Origin: Aureococcus anophagefferens
Taxonomy: Eukaryota; Sar; Pelagophyceae; Pelagomonadales; Pelagomonadaceae
Length of the DNA: 64,000 bases
Direction of reading: 5' to 3'
Assembly: GCF_000186865.1 (NCBI RefSeq)
Contig: NW_008705593.1
Span: 279,483-343,482, forward strand
This document shows positions 46,101 through 53,800 of this stretch, piece after piece. The first letter of the stretch is position 1, and each line of letters starts with the position of its first letter. A program made the position numbers and the translations under genes. Under the pieces are notes generated by a model. That model did no database searches and had not been told where the DNA came from. It was given only the letters and a program-made list of their open reading frames with translations.

Positions 46101-46963
46101 GCGCGACGAAGGACGAGTCGGAGCACTCCAAGGCGGCCCTCAGCGAGTACGAGGCGGAGATGCAGGCCCTGAGCGACCAGGTGCGGTCCTCCGCCGCGCG
46201 GACGCCGCGCTACGCGCGGCTCGAGCGGCTCTTGGGCCGCAAGGCGGACCAGGACGACCTGGCCGAGTTCGAGCGGCGCTTGGACGAGCGCGTCGAGGCC
46301 GCGGCGCGCGCGAACCCGCACGACGACGGCGGCCTCTCCGGCGCGCTCAACGTCAAGTGCCTCGCGTGCAACCGGCCGTACTACGGCGACGGCGACGCGC
46401 CGGAGGAGGACCTGCGGCTCCAGGCCCACCTCCCGGCGCCGGAGGGGTACCAGGTGCGCATGCCCCCGGGCGCGCACCACGATCCCTTCGGCACCGCGGC
46501 GCCGGGCGTCCACGCGGGCGCCGGCGGCGGCGCGGTCGCCGGCGGCGGCGGCGCGCTCGTGCGCGGCCTCGGCGACGGCCCGCCGCGGAATTTCCGCCTC
46601 GGCGAGCGGGCCGACTACGAGCCCTTCAGCGACCAGATCAAGGGCACGAACGTCATCGCGCCGAAGCGCGCGCCCTACGAGTCGCCGCAGCGGCGGGCCG
46701 TCGAGCTCTCGCGCGACATGCGCATCGCGCTCGAGGACAGCGGCACGGTCGTCGGCGGCCACGCGGGCGGCGGCCACCTCAAGCCCCTCCACAAGAAGCG
46801 CGCCGCGCGGCGGCCCGGCGCCGGCGGCCTCGCGCAGTCCGGCTCCGAGAACTTCCTCACGGGGCCGACCTACGTCCCGGGCGCGCCCATGGACCGCGGC
46901 GCGCCCTTCGCCAACAGGGGCGCCGGCGGGAGGAACGTGTCCTTCTCGCCGTCGTCGAAGTAA
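43187..46963 (+). CDS. Large coiled-coil protein, 1258 residues
   Basis: The start is ATGGCGCCGGAG. Residues 1-140 are helical heptads (MDLDAKFSKKIPREVERATKD). An acidic patch SEYESYSSEESESDSDADTD is near 185-205. Several further coiled coils (700-800, 900-1040) alternate with acidic or basic stretches and a His-rich KHHGAKHHGHHE near 815. Close to the C-terminus LNVKCLACNRPYYGDG is a Cys pair like the CLSCDRP-type end of DUF4795 (QRICH2-like) proteins, so a ciliary or structural role is possible. The last 80 residues are Gly/Arg-rich, ending in RNVSFSPSSK. There is no membrane segment. The family call is weak, but the gene is certain from length and codon use. Confidence 0.75.
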   Translation: MAPEYNEAVEMMRAKLGAAQRSQMSALLEGIEAIMTQQQEQASKLTSLAAHLETRFMDLDAKFSKKIPREVERATKDCVNRVTTLEEEMEGCWSHVEMIIDSLKAGSKKRAQALQGNVVAKLFGSGHLSEEQRLERAVTMLQKRIRDFLVKRGRGSIVQFRGEAPAPEHPPMEDDDDSEYESYSSEESESDSDADTDDEDGPDFDDGLGGSDEARRHRYLQRKADRRNRRKEKGIKSAARRTKRVRRTRKITKFASKLGVSASPENDAPREYNPRKQLIDEDEDADLLDAPGEHKRVTARPNKWRPSMLNSHGAMSEEERKMFEAAGKPIVVPVALSDDGEPLDIPKPQPYQSPRVDEHGVKLFFDGYGGWAKEEDVEEQRAAKHAERQHLLLKAEAERADREAHPEKYAAADAPAEAAGRKKMGKTLMGRLKNAKIKVKMAVKLGVAGTNTHKKAPLRKALSLGQDGKKSFMGLDDIVDDGKLAERVVKIEQELATRLKNLEKLANDTAGKQDALNEGLDTTVDDVKAQMSSLQGVVDPIAIRAAELTVSRHLEQHFGGGSSVLELRHDIDAVTRFADQLQVRCEKALVEANAERALARERRRDELEKRLRCVEALDAVRDSFGARKAKVKHGEPLTPGEASAQNFLHFLDEGCGGALRQLPSQGELQTALAFQAEPGDPEPDAPPLAPSTLLRLRVIAATLDHSVEMTTLNIPFLHGGAHHAQTIADGGARGADETPPLLGPGGLPCETWAEALELALERVVALLDGHGSVTAACLDLARLRGEFDAFSARPEHRDVLVDGESSDSDGDVAHKHHGAKHHGHHEPPKKQKKQQKKLNAQLKRMASSLDAHADPPDTEVDRARARRESVATERDRTRVWEVASRFVAGSGVEELAPSSVAADAINEDRVALEKAMHELDQVRVLAHQGNREAQRLDSCLEEMVEQMRHGFASRSEIHQVDEALKGLAAMFRATKDESEHSKAALSEYEAEMQALSDQVRSSAARTPRYARLERLLGRKADQDDLAEFERRLDERVEAAARANPHDDGGLSGALNVKCLACNRPYYGDGDAPEEDLRLQAHLPAPEGYQVRMPPGAHHDPFGTAAPGVHAGAGGGAVAGGGGALVRGLGDGPPRNFRLGERADYEPFSDQIKGTNVIAPKRAPYESPQRRAVELSRDMRIALEDSGTVVGGHAGGGHLKPLHKKRAARRPGAGGLAQSGSENFLTGPTYVPGAPMDRGAPFANRGAGGRNVSFSPSSK

Positions 46964-47067
46964 CCTTGTTTGGTCGTGTGCTCGCGCACATGAGTCGCGG
47001 CTTTTTGCGTGCCGTCTTCGGGGCCGGATGCGATGTTGAAGTTAAGTTGCTGTCTTCGTTTGCCTCC

Positions 47068-47220
47068 GATGGCTGCCCCATGAGCCTCTTCGCAGCCTGC
47101 CGCGCGCCGCCGCCGCAGCCGGTCGTCGACGCGCCGCCGTCATGATCACGATTGGCTGCCCATGAGCCTCTTCGCAGCCTGCCGCGCGCCGCCGCCGCAG
47201 CCGGTCGTCGACGCGCCGCC
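47068..47220. repeat. Direct duplication of a gene start
   Basis: The block GGCTGCCC plus ATGAGCCTCTTCGCAGCCTG and the following bases to GACGCGCCGCCG occurs twice, 82 bp apart. Copy 1 yields a 21-residue uORF (47080-47145) that stops at TGA. Copy 2 opens the next gene. Confidence 0.85.
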
Positions 47221-47947
47221 GCCGCCGCGGCGCCGCGCGTCGTCCTCCGGCCGCGCGCGCTCGCTCGACGAGTCCAGCGCCGCCGCGAAGGCGCCGCCTG
47301 CCGCGAATAGCCCCGGCATCAGTCGCGTCGACGTCCTGTGCGAGTGCCTGTCCCTCTACGCCGTGCTCACGGGCGCCGCGTGGGTCGTCGCGCGGCGCTG
47401 GCTGGGCTGGACGCACGCCGAGTGCCTCGCGCTCCGGCGGCTGCGCGCCGGGGACCCGCTCGCGCTCGACCCGGGCGGGCGCGCGCTGCGCCTGCCCTTC
47501 GCGGCCGTTTCGACCGTCGCCGTGCTCCGGACCTGCTGGCGCCACCGCGAGCCCGCGCCGCTCGCCGTCGCGCACGCGGCCGCGCTCTGCGCCGCGCAGC
47601 TGTGCGGCCTCGCCTGGGCGGTCGCGGTGTCCTGCCTCGGCGCGAAGAAGCGGGAGCTCAAGTGGCTCCTGCGCGCGCACGAGTTCGGCGGGGAACCCGC
47701 GGCGGCCCTGCTTTTGGCCCTCGCGTCGCTCGTCCGCCGCGCGGCGGTCCACCGGCCGTGGCGCAGACCCGCGCGCTTCCGCGGCGTCAAGCGCAAGATG
47801 GGCTACACGGCGGGCTCGTTGGTCCCCCTCTCCATCGTGCTGTCCTGGGACTTCTGGTCCGGATTTGCTGTGGCCGCGGTCGCGCGATGCCGGCAGGCGC
47901 TCCGCGAGCCCCCGGAGCGGCGGCGGAGCCGGTCTAGCGCGTCTTAA
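47162..47947 (+). CDS. Multi-pass membrane protein of unknown function
   Basis: The 261-residue protein starts at the second ATG copy (MSLFAACRAPPPQPVVDAPP). Residues 1-50 are Pro/Ser/Arg-rich and probably cytosolic. Hydrophobic stretches follow near LYAVLTGAAWVVARRWL, AVAHAAALCAAQLCGLAWAV, AAALLLALASLV and SLVPLSIVLSWDFWSGFAVA, so three to four membrane spans are likely. There is no recognised domain. Its stop is immediately followed by the stop of the convergent gene: TAA at 47945-47947 and TTA at 47948-47950. Confidence 0.65.
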   Translation: MSLFAACRAPPPQPVVDAPPPPRRRASSSGRARSLDESSAAAKAPPAANSPGISRVDVLCECLSLYAVLTGAAWVVARRWLGWTHAECLALRRLRAGDPLALDPGGRALRLPFAAVSTVAVLRTCWRHREPAPLAVAHAAALCAAQLCGLAWAVAVSCLGAKKRELKWLLRAHEFGGEPAAALLLALASLVRRAAVHRPWRRPARFRGVKRKMGYTAGSLVPLSIVLSWDFWSGFAVAAVARCRQALREPPERRRSRSSAS

Positions 47948-49084
47948 TTAAAAATAGTCCTCCCTCGACGCGCCGATCGCGTGGCACTGCGCCGCTGCGT
48001 CCAGCGCCCAGTCCTGGCCGGCGCAGAGCGTCGTCGTCGCCGCGCGCGCGCCGGCCTTGCAGCCGCACGTGAAGTAGCCCGAGAAGCCGCAGGTCCGTCC
48101 GAAGCCTTCGGCCGTCGTGACGCACGCGTACTCGACGTTCGAGTCCGCGTCCCGGGCGGCGGCGGCCTGGGCGCCGTCGCAGCACGCCGCGCAGGCGAAG
48201 CAGACCTCGAGCGCGTCCTCGCACGTCGACGCGGACGTCGGCACGTCCTCGCAGGTCAGGCCTCGCCGGACCGTCGGCACCGGGGTCACGGTCGGCGGGA
48301 ACGACTCGGTCGGCTGGAAGGACGGGTAGGGCGTGGGCGAAGGGGAGGGGTCGACGCTCGGGGAGGGCGATGGGGCGCCGCTCGGGAGCGAGCTCGGGGC
48401 GGCCGACGGCGAAGACGAGGGCGCGGCGCTGGGCGCCGCCGACGGCGAGGATGAGGGCGCTGCCGTGGGCGCCGCTGACGGGCTCGCCGTAGGCGCTGCC
48501 GACGGCGAGGATGAGGGCGCGGCCGTGGGCGCCGCCGACGGGCTCGCCGTAGGCGCGGCCGACGGCGAAGACGAGGGCGCGGCCGTGGGCGCCGCCGACG
48601 GGCTCGCGGTGGGCGCGGCCGACGGCAAAGACGAGGGCGCGGCCGTAGGCGCGCCGCTGGGGAGGGCGGACGGCTCCGAAGTCGAGGGAATCGGCGTGGG
48701 CAGCATGGTCGGGAGCGCGCTGGGCGCGGCGCTGGGCGCGGCGCTCGGGAGCGAGCTCGGGCTGGCGGACGGGCTGGCGGACGGACTTGCCGTGGGCGCT
48801 GCCGACGGAGTCGACGACGGGGCGGCCGACGGCGTAGACGAGGGCGCGGCGCTGGGCGCTGCCGACGGCAAGGATGAGGGCGCGGCCGTGGGCGCCGCCG
48901 ATGGGCTCGCGCTGGGCGCAGCACTCGGCAAAGAGCTCGGCCTTGAGCTCGGCGCTCCACTCGGCAACGAAGACGGACAGGAAGAAGGCGACGGGGTTGG
49001 CACTTGTGCCAGCGCTAGCGACCAGCAGAAGATTGCGCAGAGGAGTACGCCGCGCTGGGTGCGCATGGATGCCGCGCAACCCAT
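47948..49084 (-). CDS. Secreted Ser/Pro/Ala-repeat protein with Cys-rich C-terminus
   Basis: The ATG at 49084 (MGCAASMRTQRG) or 49066 begins a signal peptide (VLLCAIFCWSLALAQ). The mature chain is about 230 residues of 8-10-residue repeats such as SAAPTAAPSSLP, SPSAAPTASPS and PSSTPSAAP, then a Cys-rich domain: LTCEDVPTSASTCED, VCFACAACCDG, GRTCGFSGYFTCGCKAG. Ser/Pro/Ala repeats are typical of algal cell-wall or mucilage glycoproteins and are likely O-glycosylated. The Cys-rich tail may be a cross-linked or adhesive module. The repeat also reads as a tandem nucleotide repeat (48330-49000), so length can vary between strains. Confidence 0.78.
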   Translation of the reverse strand: MGCAASMRTQRGVLLCAIFCWSLALAQVPTPSPSSCPSSLPSGAPSSRPSSLPSAAPSASPSAAPTAAPSSLPSAAPSAAPSSTPSAAPSSTPSAAPTASPSASPSASPSSLPSAAPSAAPSALPTMLPTPIPSTSEPSALPSGAPTAAPSSLPSAAPTASPSAAPTAAPSSSPSAAPTASPSAAPTAAPSSSPSAAPTASPSAAPTAAPSSSPSAAPSAAPSSSPSAAPSSLPSGAPSPSPSVDPSPSPTPYPSFQPTESFPPTVTPVPTVRRGLTCEDVPTSASTCEDALEVCFACAACCDGAQAAAARDADSNVEYACVTTAEGFGRTCGFSGYFTCGCKAGARAATTTLCAGQDWALDAAAQCHAIGASREDYF

Positions 49085-49284
49085 GCTTGCGAAACGCAAT
49101 TACAGTTCAGCATCAGTTCAACCACGCCCTCCGCGCGCCATGGTCTTTTGAGCTGAGAGCCTCTCTTGACCGATACTGAGCCTCGCGTTGCGCCTCCGCC
49201 CACGCGCCGCTGACCGTCCGCAGCGCATCGACGCCGCGCGCCTGTTCTTCGAGTCGCGGCCGATCGAGCGCGCGTGGTCCGGGC

Positions 49285-49998
49285 ATGGAGGAATTGGTGG
49301 AGGCTGCTAGGCGTGCGATAAAGGGAAACGACGAAGCCGCGCTGCGCGACGCGATACGCCGCGGCGCCGACGTGAACGGGATGGTACCTTGCACAAACCA
49401 AACCACGGGAGCGCGCCGCGGCCATTTCCCCTTGCTGAGTCTCGCGGCGTCCAAAGGGCTTGCGGGGATGTGCGAAATACTCTTGGCCGAAGGAGCAGAT
49501 GCGAGCATCGGTTCCACAACAAACGGCTGGGACGCTCTCCATACTGCCGCTGACAGCACTACCTGCGTGCGTGTTCTTCTGCGAGCGGGCGCGGACCCAA
49601 ACTCTCGATCAGACACTGGCGGGAGTCCTCTTCACGCCGCGTCTAACAAAGGATGCGTTCATGCCGCTGAACTCCTCATCGCCGCGGGCGCGAACCTGGA
49701 AGCGAGGAACCAACACGGCTACACCCCGCTGCGTTATGCCATCTTCAAAGGTCACCGCGAGGTCGCCCTGACGCTGCTCCGCGCCGGCGCGGCCATCACA
49801 GCCTTGCGCGCGGCATGGATCACCCCAGAAAACAAAGCCCTCCACGACTACATGATCGAGGTCCTCCACGACGGCGGCTGGAACGCGCGCGTCGAACGGC
49901 ACCGCCGCCCGCTCATGAGCATCCTGTCCAACCTCGCGCTCCCCCACGACGCGCTCCGCGTCATCCTCTCCTTTTGGTCCCCGCCGGGCGGCCGCTAA
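49285..49998 (+). CDS. Ankyrin-repeat protein with short C-terminal motif
   Basis: The 237-residue protein starts at ATGGAGGAATTGG. Five ankyrin repeats are visible: GNDEAALRDAIRRGADVNG, FPLLSLAASKGLAGMCE, NGWDALHTAADSTTCV, GGSPLHAASNKGCVHAAELL and YTPLRYAIFKGHREVALTLL. The final stretch LMSILSNLALPHDALRVILS and FWSPPGGR is a conserved-looking tail (F-box/SOCS-like pattern) that often ends algal ankyrin proteins. The likely role is protein interaction, perhaps substrate adaptor for ubiquitination. There is no targeting signal. Confidence 0.88.
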   Translation: MEELVEAARRAIKGNDEAALRDAIRRGADVNGMVPCTNQTTGARRGHFPLLSLAASKGLAGMCEILLAEGADASIGSTTNGWDALHTAADSTTCVRVLLRAGADPNSRSDTGGSPLHAASNKGCVHAAELLIAAGANLEARNQHGYTPLRYAIFKGHREVALTLLRAGAAITALRAAWITPENKALHDYMIEVLHDGGWNARVERHRRPLMSILSNLALPHDALRVILSFWSPPGGR

Positions 49999-50161
49999 GC
50001 TCGGCGAATGTGTTTAGGGGGGGGAACTGGAATACTTCTCGCGCGTGACACCGCCGTCTGGCGCGACACAAGCCCGAGCCCTCCCCCCGACGACGTCCGC
50101 GGCGACGCGCGCCCGCGGAAAGCCCGAACTACCCCGCGGGGCAGCTGCGACACTCGACCCA

Positions 50162-50644
50162 TCATAGCGCGCTATGCAGCCCGGGCGCGTCGCCGGGCTC
50201 TCGCTCGTCGGGGGCCTCCCGCGCGGGGAGGAACTCCGGGAACTCCGGGATGAAGCCCGGCTGCGGCTTCGCGGGATCGCCGGAGCAGCAGAGCATCATG
50301 TTCAGCAGCTGCTGCCGGTCGTCCGGTTCGGCTGGTCGCATGACCTTCTCCGCGACGGCGCTGCCGCACTCGAAGGCTTCGCCTTCCGTGAAGGCGTCCT
50401 TGCCGCGCGCCGCCGCGCAGTGCTCGAGGATCATGTCGATGCTCACCTCGATGCGGAAGACGAGGAAAATGTACTCGGGGAAGTCCAGCGACTCCATGTG
50501 CGTGCCGCCCTCCGCGAGCTGCGCAAAGGTCGCGGCGGCCTCCTCCCGGGACTTGACGGCCGTCGACGCGCTCGGCTGGAAGAGCCCGTCGGCGCACAGG
50601 GGCGACGCGGGACTGCAGGGCGGCGGCGGCGGTTCGTCGGTCAT
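50162..50644 (-). CDS. Hypothetical 160-residue protein
   Basis: It starts at the ATG at 50644 (MTDEPPPPPCSPAS). Residues 35-115 are helical (EAAATFAQLAEGGTHMESLD, YIFLVFRIEVSIDMILEHC), then KVMRPAEPDDRQQLLNMMLC and a Pro/Glu-rich tail. No EF-hand loop, signal peptide or membrane span is clear. I recognise no family. Codon use and length support a real gene. Confidence 0.6.
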   Translation of the reverse strand: MTDEPPPPPCSPASPLCADGLFQPSASTAVKSREEAAATFAQLAEGGTHMESLDFPEYIFLVFRIEVSIDMILEHCAAARGKDAFTEGEAFECGSAVAEKVMRPAEPDDRQQLLNMMLCCSGDPAKPQPGFIPEFPEFLPAREAPDEREPGDAPGLHSAL

Positions 50645-50852
50645 GGCACAGCCCGGGCAGCGCGGAGCAGCCTATCCGGACGGCTACTCGCAATCCATTC
50701 TATCCGGACGCCTGCCCGCAACCATTGGAAGCCAGGCGAGGGCAACACAACCAAACTTGGCCCTTCTTGAAGGTGACGAGTGCGATCGATCGACCTTCCG
50801 TCGGGGACGCTGCCCCGGGGTTTAGGCGGCGTCGGCTGCCCCGCGGCGGGTC

Positions 50853-53800
50853 ATGGTCCAGGGCTGCGCCCAGGTCGACGAGACGTACTGCGAGCATGTG
50901 ACCTGGTACGTCTCGCCCGCGTCCCGGCGCCGTCGCGCGCGCTTCTCCACCGGCGATGTCGTAGGGGGATCATCGGCGACCAATTCAAGGTCGCGACCAT
51001 CCTCTTTGCGCTCATCATGGGCGTCGCCATCGTCGTCTGCTTCGTCCTCGAGGTCTGGGAGCGGGTCCATGCCGCGCGGTCCGAACGGAGCGGCAAGGGC
51101 ACCGTGGAGGTGCAGGACGAGAGCCGGAGCGGCGGCGAGGAGGACCGGCGGCACGCGCCCTTCCACGAGGGCGACGAGCGCGTCGGCGCGGGCCGCCTGA
51201 AGGGGACGCTCCTCGAGGCCGTCGCCCTGCGGCTCCAGCGGCCCGCGTTCACGCTGTCGCGCGCGAAGATCCTGCGCCACACGAGCCTGCTCTTCCGCGC
51301 GCGCGACTGGCTCGACCTGCTCAACCTCGTCAGCTCCTGCGTCGTCGTCGTCAACTGGGCGCGGAAGACCTACGTGCGCCGCGTGACCGTGACGTCGCAG
51401 CGCGTCGACCTGCCCTGCGCGTGCTGCATCGCGCTCAGCCTCCTCTACGACTACTGCCTCCACCAGGGCAGGAAAAGAGTGCGAAATTCCCAAAGGCTCC
51501 TCTCTCGGCCGTTTTCCAGTCGTTTCGGCTGATTTTTGGAGGAGCGATCATCTCTCGGAGCGGTCTCGAAGCGTCGATGCTTTTTCCGGAACGCGCGCGC
51601 GCGGATAACTCACGTCGAAGCGACGTTGAATCTCTCTTTTCCCGCGCAGGCCTCCACGGCGGCTGGACGCTCGCGTCGCCGCGCGCGTTCTTCGACTACC
51701 TGACCATGGGCCCGTTGCTCTTCGACAAACGCGTGTCCGGCGGCGCGACGGGCCGCGGCGCGTGGTTCACGCTCGCGTACCTCCAGAGCGGCCAGGTCAT
51801 CCGCATCGTGGCCATGTGCGACCGCGAGCGGCGCTTCGGCGACGTGCTGAGCGAGGTGCAGTCGTCCGTGCTGAACGTGGCCGTGGAGTTCTGCGGGGTC
51901 ATGGTGCTCCTGAGCGGGACGACCTACGCGCTCGAGCTGTTGGGGGACCCGCCGGGCTACGAGGACAGTTACGTGTCCGTCGGGTCCGACTCGATGGGCC
52001 AGATCTCCTTCTTCCAGATGATCTACTACACGTTCATCACCATGTCGACGGTGGGCTACGGCGATTATTCGCCCGCGACGGTCTTCGGGCGCCTCTTCAT
52101 CTTCGTGTCCGTCATCGTCGGCGTCACGCTCTTCTCGTCGTCCGTGGCGACGTTTGTCGAGCTGAGCCGGCTCCGCGCGTCGGGCGCGGGCGCCTACCGG
52201 AGCCACAAGACGCGGGGCCACGTCCTCGTCGTCGGGTCCGGCGTCGGCTGCGGCAGCCGCTTCGCCGTCGAGTCGTTCCTCAAGGCGCTCGTCGGGCCCA
52301 CGCGTTCGAAGGTGCCCGAGGTCGTCTTCATGGCCCACGCGCCCCGGAGCCACGCGGTCACGGAGCTGCAGGCCGAGCCCTGGGGCGCGCTGCTCCACTA
52401 CTTCGTCGGGTCGCCGCTCCTGCCCAGGGATCTGGAGCGCGTCGCCTGCGGCGACGCGCGCATGGTCTTCGTGATCCCGAACATCTCGTCGAAGAACCCG
52501 GACGAGGAGGACGAGCGGAACATCCTCCGGGCGGCGGCCGTGCGCCGCGCGTACCCGGCGGCGCCGCTCCGCCTCGTGCTCCTGCGGCTCCGGAAGCGGT
52601 CGTTGGCGGCGGACGTGGGCATCCCGGCGGCGTCCTGCTACGCCTTCAACGACCTCAAGGCGTCGCTCCTCGCGACGGCCAGGGCAGCAAAAGAGAGCGA
52701 ACTTCCCAACTTCAAAGGCTCCGATCTCGGCCGTTTTCCACTCGTTTTGGCTGATTTTTGGACGAGCGATCATCTCTCGGAACGGCCTCGGAGCGTCGAT
52801 GTTTTTTTCGGAACACGCGCGCGCGGAACACTCACGTTGAAGAGACGTTGAATCACCCTTTTGCTGCCCAGGCGACGGCGGTCCACTCCGTCGGCGCGAG
52901 CTCCCTCGTGCTGAACCTCGCGCTGCCGCCCATCGAGGCGCCGCCGGACCGCGACGACTACGGGCGGACGCTCGAGACGCTCCACCGGCTCTTCCCGGGG
53001 CTCGCGGCGCCAAACGACGAGCGGCCCGTGGACCGCTGGGTCTGCGAGTACGTCGCCGGCTCGGCGATCGCGCCCCACGGCTTTCTACCGGCGGACGCGC
53101 TCGTGGGGCGGACCTTCGGCGAGGCCGCGGCGGTCGTCGCCGTCGAATCCGGCGCGCTCCTACTGGCGGCGCAGGACCCGGCCACGGGGCTCTTCGCGCT
53201 CAACCCGCGGACTCAGGTCGTCGAGAGCGACACCGTGCTCTTCGCGCTCGCGGGCCACCGGTGCCTCGTGCTCGACGTCGCCGCGGCCGACAGCGAGGAC
53301 CGCTGGGCGGCGGAGATGCGGCGCGTGCGCGCGGAGACGGCCCACGTCCACGAGGCCGCGGACCCGCTGGAGGAGCGCCGCGACGAGGGCGACGTCGTCG
53401 ACGGGAAACGGACGCGGCTCCCGCGGGCCGCGTCGACGGTCAAGGCCATGAACCGCGCGGCCAAGTTCCGGGACAGGTTCCTCGCGCCGCCGGCGCTCGC
53501 GGGCCTCGTGCGCCACCGGTCGCGCATCCGGCTCGAGAACGCGGCCGCGCCGCCGACGACGCGGCATTTCGACCGGTCCGCGAGCCTGCCCGTCGAGCGC
53601 GAGACCAGCTTCCACCAGGACGCGGAGGACCTGCGGGACGTCGTCGACGACGGCGGCCACGTCGTCCTCGCCCTCCTCGGCGACCACCTCTGGCCCCAGG
53701 CCGAGAGCGTCATCGCGAAGTTCCGCGGCTCCGCGCCGACGCCCGTCGCAGTGTGGATTCCAACCACTGGTTTGGGTGGTCCCCACCAAACTTCAGAACT

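Noticed and set aside
48330..49000. Minisatellite-like repeat as an independent element
   Set aside because: It is the coding repeat of the secreted Ser/Pro/Ala protein and stays in frame.
49285..49998. Ankyrin gene as a host-acquired viral PRANC protein
   Set aside because: The C-terminal motif is short and similar ends are common in algal ankyrin proteins; no viral neighbour is present.
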